Origin: Ephydatia muelleri
Lineage: Eukaryota > Porifera > Demospongiae > Spongillida > Spongillidae
DNA: 64,000 bases
Reading direction: 5' to 3'
Assembly (NCBI GenBank): GCA_013339895.1
Contig: JABACO010000008.1
Span: 7,424,013-7,488,012 of the forward strand
In this document: one piece after another, positions 10,770 to 21,352 of the stretch
How positions within the stretch are numbered: the first letter of the stretch is position 1
Layout: each line of letters opens with the position of its first letter
Notes under the pieces: generated by a model
Database searches by the model: none
What the model was told of the DNA's origin: nothing
Seen by the model: the letters and a program-made list of their open reading frames with translations, nothing else
Program-made: the position numbers and the translations under genes

Positions 10770-12418
10770 TTGAGATCATGAAGTGGTTCACATGGGAAAT
10801 TTCATACTGATCTAACCCAAGTGTGTCAAGTGGTTGGGTTTCAAAAGTGGAGGGAGGTTTGAAATACCCTGTCGTGTTGACTTAAGCATTTCTAGCAGTT
10901 CGGGTTTCTTTTTCTCATCAGTTTTAAGCCCTAGTTCGTTGAGCTCTTTCCTCACCTGAGCTACCTTCAGTTTGTCAAAGGGATTGACACCACCTTACTT
11001 CCAAGCATATCCACTGATTACAAATTGCTGCCTTTCTGGTAGGGTTCTTGTAGGGCATTTAAATGCATTCTAGGTCACTTATAGATTCTGCATTTACTGC
11101 ACAACATACACAAGGATATGTTCCTCCAATGTTGTTTTCTGCTTTGAACTGCTGTGCAGACCCATCACCATGAAAGAAGCGCAGAATATCCCTTACTGGT
11201 ACCCCAGTTGATGTGGGTAGTGGATCAGATATTAACTCTTTAACACATTCCAAACGAGATTTGTTGAATAAGACCTGGTTCTCCAGTGTTGCATTTCAAC
11301 GAGCTAGAATGTGAGATTCTGGCTTTTCCACAATGCTATGAACATAGAATGTTGGGTCATATATACAAAACACCACAACTAATAAGTGCTCATGATTTGC
11401 AATACAAGAGTGGTTGTGCCAAACTTTTAAAAATCGCTGGTGACTGATTTTTTTCAGGTGTGAACATAAATCCTCTTCCTTAGTGGTTTCAGTGTTTTCA
11501 TTAAGCTCCTCCAGTTTGGTGCTTAGCTGCATGCTTGGTAGTTGCTCATAGTATTCATCTGGTTGGTTTCTAATAAGCCCCAAACCTCCATGTTTTGCTA
11601 GCAGCCTTTTCCTGATGTCTATCAGTCTTATCTTCTGTGCAGCTTGTTTACACTTTGATCGCACAACACATTTTGTAAGTGTCTACTTTGAAACTATTAT
11701 ATATTCTGTTTCAACCACTTGTTCCCCCACCAGAATTTCTCCACTCCCCACTAGCTTTACAAGCTCTTGTATTTGAATAACACAAGGATTTGGCATTGGA
11801 ATGGTATGTTTCCTGGTAGCTTTTTTCTTGCACGTCTTTCTCTGCTCTATGTTCTGTTTGTTTGCTGTTGGAATGTTGTGTTTTTTAAGCCATTATTTAA
11901 TGATTTGCCCACCACTTTGTTTCTGTATGCCATATTGTTTAGCCAGTTCAGACCAGTTCACTTTCTGTTCAGAAAGCCATGATCTTGCTTCTTCTAAAAG
12001 ACTCTGTTGATCACTGATTTCCTCAAAGCTACCATTGTAAGTTAACTTTCGCTTAGGAGGGGGCATATCTTCATTTGTTGTGCGTCTTTTTCTGTCAGTC
12101 AGTGTTGTTGTTCTCATTTTATTAAATGTACTCCAGCTAATCCTATTAGCCATGACTGTGGAAAGGCTATTTTCATTCATAGCATTTTGGATTGTTTGTT
12201 TTGCTTTTTTCACTATGCTTCGCATATGGCGTTGGCGTTCTGTTTGTCCGGGATTTTGAATAAGCCCAGCTAGAGTTCGGAACTGATGCAAGTACTGTTG
12301 TGGCAGTTTCTCCAAAATACTCATGAGCAATTTCATTCAACTGTGTGTAAACTGTCTTACCAAGCGTACTGGATGAAGAAATATCATGAGGCAAGATGGA
12401 GATCGATTTTTTCTCTTA
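10770..12418 (-). pseudogene. Transposon-like element E2 (longer copy of the E1 family)
   Basis: Blocks at 12394-11893 and 11760-11296 correspond to E1. E2 continues with 11253-11059, containing VRDILRFFHGDGSAQQFKAE then GGTYPCVCC, and a remnant at 11.05-10.78 kb with an EISHVNHF-like segment. The GGTYPCVCC motif could be a zinc-binding site. Several frame changes and stops mean it is not functional. E2 is joined on its right to the truncated hAT at about 12,418 and on its left to LINE_B at about 10,740. Confidence 0.55.
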
Positions 12419-12419
12419 T

Positions 12420-13663
12420 TGTTGGTGCTCTGCTGGATTTTTTGAAAATTTGAAATTCAGTGTTAAATATGCACAACTGAGAATGCAAAAGCTCTGGCTG
12501 AAAATCATCTTTGTAGAAAAAAACTAAGTCTAATTCACTCTTAAATTCTTTATTGTTGTAGGCAGCTTTCAATAGGAGGTTCTCAAGCTGACAATAAACA
12601 GTATACCCAGGCTGTTGAAATCTATCCTTTATGCAATTAATGGCAAGATCAATTGCCTCATAATATTGCTGTTGAAAATAGGTTTTAGGTTCATAGTGAA
12701 TTTCACACATTGCATTGCCGTCCTCAAACGTTTTAGGCATCTTACATGGACGAAGCAGATCTGGTTCTCCAACACCATGGGTTTCTGAACTGTCAGTGAC
12801 TGTTGCCAAAACAAATCAAATGCTTCACTGCTTCTAAACTTTTCAAGTGTATGTACCACCATGCCAGCTACATTTTGTCCTTCAGCTGCAAAAATAGTCG
12901 CAATGTTTTGTTGAGATTATCTGATTGTCGAAGTATCATCTCACCAAGGTATACACCAGACATAAAGCTAAACTTTTTCATTTGACTTTGCACTCCTATG
13001 ATCCTTGCTTTAGTTTCCATGTCTCTTGCTACTCTTGTGGCTTCATCCCAAGTGTTCATGAGGATTGTATAGTTTGCTATCACACTGAACAAAGCATCAG
13101 CTCTAATAGTCCACCTTGTTGGACAAAGAACCCTAATACCTACACTGGCACTGCTGTCTGTGAGCATGTCATTTTCCTGCCTGTTAGCTCTGAATATTGC
13201 TTCACGCCTTGGAGAAAACGTGATGAGTTTTGTGATCTCATGAGTTGTATCTAAAGCATCCTTCATTAGCTTTGAGTTCCTAATGGCACTACTTGCAGCT
13301 AAATTTAACGAGTGGCCTTAACAGTGTGTGTATACTGCTGCTCTTGGTTCTTCATCCATTACTCTTTTAGCAACACCTGACCTTGTTCCACTCATTGTGC
13401 TGCAGCCATCATAACATTGCCCACAAAGTTTGCTCATTCTAAGATTTAACCTTTACATGACATCCTTTATAACTTTATTTAGATCAATAGATGTAACATC
13501 ATCCACACTGTACAACCCAACAAACTCTTCCTTAACGCTCACATCATTGTCTACCATTCTAAAAATAATTGTTACCGATTTCTGGTTTGTGACATCAGTT
13601 GTTTCATCAATCATCACAATTAAAAAAGAAGAACTTTGAAGTTGTTCAGCAATATCTCTCAAA
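12420..13663 (-). pseudogene. hAT transposase, central part (DUF4371 and ribonuclease-H-like core)
   Basis: Starts VLRDIAEQLQSSSF and continues VMIDETTDVTNQ, the conserved first-Asp motif of DUF4371. CGQCYDGCSTMSGTRSGV follows near 13.4 kb, then AAVYTHCYGHSLNLAASSA-like residues, KLITFSPRRE, and VLCPTRWTIRADAL (13266-12868). The last part (12862-12384) has NCIKDRFQQPGYTVY and LENLLLKAAYN. Stops and frame changes occur at about 13.32, 12.86 and 12.79 kb. The C-terminal dimerisation domain is absent because the element is cut at 12,418. It joins directly to the N-terminal part at 21545 once the nested insert is disregarded. Confidence 0.8.
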
Positions 13664-13694
13664 ACATAATAATAATAATAATAATAATAATAAT
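13664..13694. repeat. (ATT)n tail of LINE_A
   Basis: About ten AAT/ATT units directly between the LINE_A 3' end and hAT sequence, typical of a 3' tail used in target-primed reverse transcription. Confidence 0.8.
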
Positions 13695-13768
13695 ATTTCT
13701 CAATGCATTGTACAGATAATGCACTGAAGAGGCAAGTAATGGCATGTGTAAATGCACTTATATACTTC

Positions 13769-15013
13769 CTATTTAAATGGATACAGTTTACAAAAGGGAG
13801 ATAGATCTACAGTTTTGAGGCGACACATGAAGGTGATGATATTCTTTGCAGATACAACATGTTGTGGTAAAGAATTCCAAATAGGAACAACCCGAGATGA
13901 AAAAAAGTATAGCCGAAAATCATGACGAGGTATGGTGACCGACTGGAGCCTGTATGAATTCCCACGAGTGGAATGAACGTTTGAAATGACTGTAAACATC
14001 TCAGCTGCATCAATATCCAAAAGCTTATTCACAATTTTGTAACACATTGTAAGGTCAAAATAGATACGACGATATTCTAATGATGACAAATTAAGATTTG
14101 CTAACCTGGATGCATAATCCATGCGAGGAAGCCTTGCACGTTTATAAATTTCTCGTGTGAAGTAACGCTGTACTCCTTCTATATGTTCAATATCTTTAAA
14201 CAGCCAAGGATTCCAGACTGGAGTGTTGAATTCTAAAAGTGGCCTAACGTAGGTTTTAAATACACGTAATAGAATGCTGACATCACTAGTATGGAAACCT
14301 TTTAGAAGTAGAGAACATCTAGAATACGCTTTGGCCGTAATGGATGAGCAATGAATTCCAGGTTTAAAATCTGATGAAACATAAACACCAAGATCACGAA
14401 TATAAGATACTTGCTCTAAGGTTATCCCACATAATGAGTATGATGTATCAGATATTTGCTTTCCAAAGAAGATGACATTGCATTTTTGAAAGGCAATGCT
14501 AAGTTGCCAATTAGATGCCCAATCACAAAATGCAGATAATGAACTTACAAATGGAGATGTATCCCCAGTAGAATGATGAAAATAAATTTTAGTATCATCA
14601 GCGAAGATTTTAGCTTTAACAGGTGATGACAAACAATCTGGAAGGTCGTTAATATATATGAGAAAAAGAAGTGGACCTAAGACAGAACCCTGAGGAACGC
14701 CACTAATGACAGGTAGTGGGGTCGACAAATTTGAACCTATGTAGACATGTTGATATCGATTACTAAGAAACGACTTTATCCAAGCAAGCAGATGAGAATG
14801 GAAACCGTAAGATTCTAACTTTAGTAGAAGCTTTTGATGCGAGACGGAATCAAATGCCTTAGCAAAATCTATATAAACTGCATCAACCTGCATCTTAGCA
14901 TCAGATAGCAATGACATTTCATTTAGTGTTACTAAAAGTTGAGTACAAGTAGACCTTTTGGGTAGAAAACCATGCTGATCTTTTGATAACAGACCATTTA
15001 CCCTGAGGAAATG
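13769..15013 (-). pseudogene. LINE_A reverse transcriptase, RT core plus C-terminus
   Basis: Starts abruptly at HFLRVNGLLSKDQHGF after the Gypsy LTR and runs through the same RT core (AFDSVSH, FADDTK near 14,595) to the natural C-terminus, ending in FCKLYPFK. Compared with the copy at 20 kb one substitution is obvious (FFGKQ versus LFGKQ). The upstream frame from 15406 comes from Gypsy and LTR sequence and is not part of this protein. Confidence 0.85.
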
Positions 15014-15239
15014 TGTGACAGAACTGACGGTAGCAATCAGTCTGCACACGTCTTCTGGAATGCCTATACACCCCCCAATACCGTTCACGTTAGCCAGTAT
15101 CTCTGAAAGGGCCACCAACCTTAATAATTCCACACGAAATGCATTTATACCTAGATTTCTATCCATGCGCATGCTCAAAGATTCTGCATGCATGTAATTG
15201 ATATTCAAGAGCGCAGGCCCGTAGGTCTGGGCACTCACA
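15014..15239 (-). repeat. 3' LTR of the Gypsy element
   Basis: 226 bp, starting TGTGAGTGCCC on the minus strand directly after the polypurine tract and ending CTGTCACA. It borders LINE_A at 15013. Confidence 0.88.
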
Positions 15240-18200
15240 CTTCCTTCCCCTTCTCCTGCAGCAACGCCGTTGCTGGATTTCTTGATAGTGCATCCGCGTT
15301 CAGGTTCATAGTCCCTGGTCGATGTTCCACCCCAAAAGAGTAAGGTTGAAGGGCTAAGCTCCATCTGCATAGCCTTGCATTGTTTTCCTTGAGTTTTTCT
15401 AGCCACTCGAGTGCTCGATGATCTGTTTGGACTACAAATTTCCTGCCCAGTAGATAGACCTTGAATGCATCTAACGCCAACTTAATAGCCAAACATTCCT
15501 TCTCAATAGTTGAGTATCGTTGCTCCCTAGCCAATAACTTCCTGCTATAATAACCAACAGGGTGTTCCTGACCGTCCTCCTGTACTTGACTTAGAACGGC
15601 TCCCACTCCCCGATCAGAAGCGTCAGTCTGTACGATAAATGTTTTTGAAACATCCGGGCTACTCAAAACTGGCTCTGAGATCAGCGCTTTCTTCAAAGTT
15701 TCAAACGCTCTTTGACATCCTTCGTTCCACACCCCGCTATTAGGAACCGATTTCTTTGTTAAGTCTGTTAGCGGTGCTGCCACTGAAGCGAAATCTGGAA
15801 TGAATCGTCTGTAATACCCTGCAAGACCTAGAAATGCTCTGACCGCTGTCTTGGTGTCTGGCTTTGGGAAAGAGCTAATCGCTTCTACCTTGCTCAAAAT
15901 TGGCTTCACCACTCCTCCTCCTACAATATATCCGAGGTACTCACAACTCCGCTTGGCAAATTTACTTTTGCTAAGCTTCACAGTAAGTCCAGCCTTTTCT
16001 ATCCTCATTAGCACCTCCTGCAGTTGTTTCAGATGATCCTGCCAGTCACTGCTAAAAATGGCAAAATCATCAATGTAGGCTACAGCATAATCTTCACATC
16101 CCTGCAACAATCGATCCATCAACCGCTGAAATGAAGCTGGGGCCCCGCTAAGCCCAAACGGCATCACTGTAAACTGAAAACTACCAAAAGGAGTGACAAA
16201 AGCTGTTTTGCATTTATCCTTATCTGCCATTGGAATCTGCCAATACCCAGTTGTGAGGTCTAACGTAGTGATAAAGTTTGCTTTTCCTACACGGTCGATC
16301 AGCTCATCTATGCGAGGCATCAAATATGAATCGACCTGTGAAACTGAATTTAGCCTACGATAGTCCACACACAATCGTAACTCTCCATTTCTCTTTGGTA
16401 CCACAACTATCGGGGACGCCCATTCACTACAGGTAGGCTCAATAATTCCACTCCGTTCCATTTCCTGAAGCTCCCTTTTTATAGAATTCCTATAGGCATG
16501 CGGCACCCGGTACGGAGGCAATCTAACAGGCTTAGAGCTATTGGTATGGATCCGATGCTCATACAAAGTCGTTTTTCCAGGCTTGTTGCTAAACACCTTT
16601 GCAAACCTCCCCAGCAACTCCTTAAGCTCCTTCTTTTGTCCGCTATCCAGCCCCTCCCCCATGTCAACAACTCGCCCCGCCTCCCCACTCCGCCATGAAG
16701 GGATATCCGCTTCTTCCTGTATTTCCTCTACGAAGCATCCTTGATTTTCACGAACATGGAAGTCCTTGAGCATATTGACGTGGAACACCCGTTTTCTCTT
16801 TCTTCTGTCCTGCATGTCAATAAGGTAATTGACTTTACCCATTCGCTGCACCACTTGATAAGGCCCCTGCCATTGGGCAAGCAACCTGTTGGATGATGTT
16901 GGGAGTAGTACCAGTACGGAATCGCCTGGCTTGAACTCGCGGAGTCGAGCACCCTTGTCGAACCAAGATTTCTGCCGACGTTGGGAGCTGGATAGATTTT
17001 CCTGCACCAGTTCAGACATCTCTCTGAGTCGTTCCCTTGTGGACAGAACGTAACTGATTACATTTTCATCAGTAGTCCTACTTGTTGTTTCCCAAACTTC
17101 TTTTAAGATGTCCAGTGGTCCTCGTACGTCCCGACCATATAAAAGCTCGAAAGGGGAAAATCCCGTTGATGCTTGCGGTACTTCCCGATATGCAAACAGT
17201 AGATAGGGAATTTTCTTATCCCACTCTTTTCCTCCGTCCGTTCCCGTCTTTCGCAACATTGACTTCAACGTCTGGTTAAATCGTTCAACCAGGCCGTCAG
17301 TCTGCGGATGGTATGGGCTTGTGCGTATAGGGTGCACCTGTAAGAGCCTGTACAGTTCAGCAAGTAATTGCGACGTGAAATTTGCTCCTTGATCTGTTAA
17401 GATCTCCCTGGGTACACCCACACGAGCAAATACCTTAATAAGCTCCTCCGCCACACTTTCAGCATCAATGCTTTTGAGGGGCACCGCCTCCGGGTAGCGA
17501 GTTGCGTAATCACATATTACGAGGATGTACTTGTTCCCTGCTCGACTTCTGGGAAGTGGGCCCACAATGTCCATGGCAATGCGGCTAAATGGCTCTGAAA
17601 CGATAGGAAGAGGAATCAATGGTGCTGGCTTAACCCCCTTAAATGAAGCCTTTTGACAAGCACTGCAAGTTTTACAATACATGTCTACGTCTCTAAAAAT
17701 AGATGGCCAGAAAAACCTGCGCAATAGTCGTTGCCTGGTCCGATCTCTGCCTTGATGTCCTGCAATGGGAATATCATGAGACATCTCCAGTGCAACTTGC
17801 CTGCACTCCTTGGGTAGAACCAGCTGCTCAATCTCCATCTCCTCTCCTCTTCCCCTTGGTGTCCATCTTCTGTACAGCAACTCATCCCTTTTGAAGAACT
17901 CCCCTTTTGATCCTCCTGTCAATGCTGCAAGTTCCCTCACAGCTCTCAGTGTTTCATCCTGCTCCTGCATATCCTTCAGTTTCTCAGCTGTGATGTTAAT
18001 GTGAGACAAGCAGTCTCCCTGGCTCCCAAGTTCCCTTCGCATTTGCCTTCTTTGCTCCTGTGACATAGTCTTCAATTTGGGTTCCTCTTCAGAGACACCT
18101 AATGGATTTGGTACCACCCCAGACATAACCTCCTTTTCCTTCCTCAGTACTTCCTCCTGTATTTCCTGTCGTCTCTTCGCCCTTGTTGTCACCACCATAA

Positions 18201-19542
18201 CATGTTCTTGAGCAAAGAACACAGAACCAGCTCGTCTTCCTAGTAACTCCGTCATTCTAGAAGCATCAGTTCCAAGTATCACCTCCACCGGTAGACTGTC
18301 AGCTACAGCAGCCTCCACTGTGACTGGAATGCCTTCCACCACAAGCTTGATATCTGCTAGGGGATACAAGACTGTGTCACCATGCACACATCTGATTGAT
18401 ACCCATTTTCCCTCCAAGAACTTCTCCTGGGGGACGAATTGTCTCCGGACCATTGTGCGGGAACAACCTGTGTCTAACAATATGCGGCTTACCAAACACC
18501 CTTCCACACTTCCCTTACAATACATTCCATCCTTCACCTTGTACTTTGATTCACGTCCAAACAATACCTCATTGTTGGGACACTTCCTTGCTGGGTGACC
18601 TGGTTTTCCACAGTTGTAGCACACTATGGTCTTCCGTCTGCTTGTCTCCTCTTTTGTGGTTTTCTTGTAGCACACGTCTTCTGAGTGCCCTGCTTTCCCA
18701 CAAAATGAACATTTTTGCTCTGATCGAGTTCCCTTGACGTTTTCCGGATACCGCTGCAACTCCTCACGCCTGGCGTGTTCATATTCGTCAACGAGTTCCC
18801 CGGCCTGAATACACGTCTTAGGCTTTCGCTCCATAACCCAGAGTCGTTTGTTCGCTGGCAATGTGTTGAGGAACTGCTCCATGCCTATGAGCTCTTGTAT
18901 TTCCTCCATTGAAGTACAGCTCTTCATCCACTTGCGCAGTAGGTCCATAAGCTTTACGGAAAGCTCCCTGTTTGTTTCCCCACTGCCACGAGTAATGCCA
19001 CGGAAGCGCCTTCTATATGCTTCCTCGGTTATATCGTAACGCTGAAGGATTGCTGTCTTTATTGCTTCATAATTGCCAGAGTCCTCTCCGGGTAGAGCTG
19101 CGAATGCCAACTGGGCCTTGCCAGTGAGTTGAGGTGCCAGATACTGCGACCAGCAGCTTTCCTCCACCTTCTGTGCAGTCATAACGCGCTCAAAAGTTAC
19201 TAAATAGGCTTCAATATCATCCTTATCACTCAACGGAACCAATTTGACACTTAGCTCACGTTTCGGACTTACGACTTTTGCCTTTTGTGAGTCTTCTACT
19301 AACTTCATGAGCGCCGCCATGTGTGTCTGCATCGTTTCCATCTGCTTCCTATTCTCCCGCTCACGAATCTGTCTTTCTTCCTCAAGCCTAGCCCGTTCTT
19401 TCGCGAATTCATCTTCTCTTCGCGCCTTCTCAGTTGCTATTTCGTCTTCTCTCCTCCTACGGTCTTCTGCAAGTAATTTCAACATACCTTGCATCTCCTC
19501 CATGGTAGGTTTCTTATAGGGCTTTCCAGAACGAGTAGTCAT
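15235..19542 (-). CDS. Gypsy Gag-Pol polyprotein, order Gag-PR-INT-RT-RNaseH, intact frame
   Basis: About 1,435 residues from ATG at 19542; the frame is open further upstream but only through the primer-binding site and LTR. In order: coiled coil rich in Arg/Glu (residues ~15-85); SCAN-like gag region (~95-265); two CCHC knuckles, CSFCGKAGHSEDVC (~277) and CYNCGKPGHPARKC (~307); aspartic protease LLDTGCS (~356); integrase with H2C2 finger (HQGRDRTRQRL ... CKTCSACQ, ~590-625) and D-D-E residues in AMDIVGPLP, LTDQGANF and GLVERFNQ (~657, 717, 750); reverse transcriptase with AYIDDFAIF (~1157); RNase H with VQTDASDRG (~1302) and LNADALSRN (~1417). Integrase before RT is opposite to ordinary Ty3/Gypsy. 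No internal stop was found. The stop codon lies in the first bases of the 3' LTR. Gag and Pol share one frame, so no frameshift is needed. Confidence 0.92.
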   Translation of the reverse strand: MTTRSGKPYKKPTMEEMQGMLKLLAEDRRRREDEIATEKARREDEFAKERARLEEERQIRERENRKQMETMQTHMAALMKLVEDSQKAKVVSPKRELSVKLVPLSDKDDIEAYLVTFERVMTAQKVEESCWSQYLAPQLTGKAQLAFAALPGEDSGNYEAIKTAILQRYDITEEAYRRRFRGITRGSGETNRELSVKLMDLLRKWMKSCTSMEEIQELIGMEQFLNTLPANKRLWVMERKPKTCIQAGELVDEYEHARREELQRYPENVKGTRSEQKCSFCGKAGHSEDVCYKKTTKEETSRRKTIVCYNCGKPGHPARKCPNNEVLFGRESKYKVKDGMYCKGSVEGCLVSRILLDTGCSRTMVRRQFVPQEKFLEGKWVSIRCVHGDTVLYPLADIKLVVEGIPVTVEAAVADSLPVEVILGTDASRMTELLGRRAGSVFFAQEHVMVVTTRAKRRQEIQEEVLRKEKEVMSGVVPNPLGVSEEEPKLKTMSQEQRRQMRRELGSQGDCLSHINITAEKLKDMQEQDETLRAVRELAALTGGSKGEFFKRDELLYRRWTPRGRGEEMEIEQLVLPKECRQVALEMSHDIPIAGHQGRDRTRQRLLRRFFWPSIFRDVDMYCKTCSACQKASFKGVKPAPLIPLPIVSEPFSRIAMDIVGPLPRSRAGNKYILVICDYATRYPEAVPLKSIDAESVAEELIKVFARVGVPREILTDQGANFTSQLLAELYRLLQVHPIRTSPYHPQTDGLVERFNQTLKSMLRKTGTDGGKEWDKKIPYLLFAYREVPQASTGFSPFELLYGRDVRGPLDILKEVWETTSRTTDENVISYVLSTRERLREMSELVQENLSSSQRRQKSWFDKGARLREFKPGDSVLVLLPTSSNRLLAQWQGPYQVVQRMGKVNYLIDMQDRRKRKRVFHVNMLKDFHVRENQGCFVEEIQEEADIPSWRSGEAGRVVDMGEGLDSGQKKELKELLGRFAKVFSNKPGKTTLYEHRIHTNSSKPVRLPPYRVPHAYRNSIKRELQEMERSGIIEPTCSEWASPIVVVPKRNGELRLCVDYRRLNSVSQVDSYLMPRIDELIDRVGKANFITTLDLTTGYWQIPMADKDKCKTAFVTPFGSFQFTVMPFGLSGAPASFQRLMDRLLQGCEDYAVAYIDDFAIFSSDWQDHLKQLQEVLMRIEKAGLTVKLSKSKFAKRSCEYLGYIVGGGVVKPILSKVEAISSFPKPDTKTAVRAFLGLAGYYRRFIPDFASVAAPLTDLTKKSVPNSGVWNEGCQRAFETLKKALISEPVLSSPDVSKTFIVQTDASDRGVGAVLSQVQEDGQEHPVGYYSRKLLAREQRYSTIEKECLAIKLALDAFKVYLLGRKFVVQTDHRALEWLEKLKENNARLCRWSLALQPYSFGVEHRPGTMNLNADALSRNPATALLQEKGKEV
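15240..15256 (-). promoter_or_regulatory. Polypurine tract of the Gypsy element
   Basis: Purine run GGAGAAGGGGAAGGAAG on the minus strand immediately before the 3' LTR; the primer for plus-strand DNA synthesis. Confidence 0.8.
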
Positions 19543-19590
19543 ACACTCGAGAAACGCAGGCGTCGGACAATGACCGTCTCGACTTAGATA

Positions 19591-19608
19591 ATCCCACCGC
19601 TGCCACCA
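19591..19608 (-). promoter_or_regulatory. Primer-binding site, tRNA-Leu type
   Basis: TGGTGGCAGCGGTGGGAT on the minus strand, four bases after the 5' LTR end. It is complementary to a tRNA 3' end of the form ATCCCACCGCTGCCACCA, which matches known leucine tRNAs. Confidence 0.75.
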
Positions 19609-19612
19609 AATA

Positions 19613-19838
19613 TGTGACAGAACTGACGGTAGCAATCAGTCTGCACACGTCTTCTGGAATGCCTATACACCCCCCAATACCGTTCACGTTAGCCAGTATC
19701 TCGGAAAGGGCCACCAACCTTAATAATTCCACACGAAATGCATTTATACCTAGATTTCTATCCATGCGCATGCTCAAAGATTCTGCATGCATGTAATTGA
19801 TATTCAAGAGCGCAGGCCCGTAGGTCTGGGCGCTCCCA
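19613..19838 (-). repeat. 5' LTR of the Gypsy element
   Basis: 226 bp, bounded by TG and CA. Against the 3' LTR it differs near the outer end (CGCTCCCA versus CACTCACA on the plus strand) and at one internal base (TCTCGGAA versus TCTCTGAA). Its outer end merges with the LINE_A sequence CCCACGAGTGG. Confidence 0.88.
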
Positions 19839-21352
19839 CGAGTGGAATGAACGTTTGAAATGACTGTAAACATCTCAGCTGCATCAATATCCAAAAGCTT
19901 ATTCACAATTTTGTAACACATTGTAAGGTCAAAATAGATACGACGATATTCTAATGATGACAAATTAAGATTTGCTAACCTGGATGCATAATCCATGCGA
20001 GGAAGCCTTGCACGTTTATAAATTTCTCGTGTGAAGTAACGCTGTACTCCTTCTATATGTTCAATATCTTTAAACAGCCAAGGATTCCAGACTGGAGTGT
20101 TGAATTCTAAAAGTGGCCTAACGTAGGTTTTAAATACACGTAATAGAATGCTGACATCACTAGTATGGAAACCTTTTAGAAGTAGAGAACATCTAGAATA
20201 CGCTTTGGCCGTAATGGATGAGCAATGAATTCCAGGTTTAAAATCTGATGAAACATAAACACCAAGATCACGAATATAAGATACTTGCTCTAAGGTTATC
20301 CCACATAATGAGTATGATGTATCAGATATTTGCTTTCCAAAGAGGATGACATTGCATTTTTGAAAGGCAATGCTAAGTTGCCAATTAGATGCCCAATCAC
20401 AAAATGCAGATAATGAACTTACAAATGGAGATGTATCCCCAGTAGAATGATGAAAATAAATTTTAGTATCATCAGCGAAGATTTTAGCTTTAACAGGTGA
20501 TGACAAACAATCTGGAAGGTCGTTAATATATATGAGAAAAAGAAGTGGACCTAAGACAGAACCCTGAGGAACGCCACTAATGACAGGTAGTGGGGTCGAC
20601 AAATTTGAACCTATGTAGACATGTTGATATCGATTACTAAGAAACGACTTTATCCAAGCAAGCAGATGAGAATGGAAACCGTAAGATTCTAACTTTAGTA
20701 GAAGCTTTTGATGCGAGACGGAATCAAATGCCTTAGCAAAATCTATATAAACTGCATCAACCTGCATCTTAGCATCAGATAGCAATGACATTTCATTTAG
20801 TGTTACTAAAAGTTGAGTACAAGTAGACCTTTTGGGTAGAAAACCATGCTGATCTTTTGATAACAGACCATTTACCCTGAGGAAATGAACCATTGATTCA
20901 GAAATAATAGATTCCATCACTTTACAACATATGCTGGTCATAGAAACAGGGCGATAGTTACTAGGAAGTTGACGAGCACCCTTTTTAAAAATTGGACACA
21001 CATAACCGACTTTCCAAACAGCAGGTAAGATACTGCTTTCCATAGACATAGTAAACAGACAACTTAGAGGGAATGCTATTGCGGGAGCAATAGACTTCAG
21101 AAAAAATGCCGGAAAACCATCAGGAGTTTTAGAGCATTTGTTTGGTAGGTTCCTAAGAGATCTCAACACTTTGTCATAAGTAAAACTAATGATATTTAGA
21201 GACTTTGTACTTTGTATACGAAGAGGAAAATGTTGGGGTTTGCCATTGTCTTTAGTAAAAACAGAAACAAAGTATTTATTGAGAAGTTCACATTTGTCAC
21301 AATCTTCAATAGCCAAAGTACCATCATCACTCAATAGTGGAGGTATACCCAC
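19835..21352 (-). pseudogene. LINE_A reverse transcriptase, 5' part plus RT core
   Basis: The open frame covers the thumb-linker to RT region. It contains VGYVCPIFKKG and NYRPVSMTSICCKVMESII, then DAVYIDFAKAFDSVSH, ISGVPQGSVLGPLLFLIYIN and the catalytic FADDTK motif near 20,470. It ends VHSTRG where it runs into the Gypsy LTR; the frame continues into the LTR only by chance. No endonuclease domain is present, as expected for a 5'-truncated copy. RT motifs resemble CR1/Jockey-clade elements. The RT core is intact as sequence, but the protein lacks both ends. Confidence 0.85.

Larger units (their letters stand above)
15014..19838 (-). mobile_element. Ty3/Gypsy LTR retrotransposon with integrase before reverse transcriptase
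   Basis: A complete-looking LTR element of about 4.8 kb on the minus strand: 5' LTR 19613-19838, primer-binding site, one open gag-pol frame, polypurine tract, 3' LTR 15014-15239. LTRs are 226 bp and differ at about three positions, so insertion or gene conversion was recent. It lacks a normal 4-6 bp target-site duplication and is flanked by a 1,053-bp repeat of host LINE sequence instead. Domain order gag-PR-INT-RT-RH resembles the Gmr1-like group described from fish and invertebrates. Confidence 0.9.

Noticed and set aside
15237-15406. N-terminal extension of the left LINE_A frame
   Set aside because: It reads through Gypsy and LTR sequence in another frame; the LINE protein resumes only at 15013.
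19543-19635. Longer Gypsy polyprotein starting at 19635
   Set aside because: The first 31 codons cover the LTR end and the primer-binding site, so the ATG at 19542 is the sensible start.
15014-19838. Endogenous retrovirus
   Set aside because: No envelope-like frame exists after RNase H; the polyprotein ends at the 3' LTR, so this is an LTR retrotransposon.
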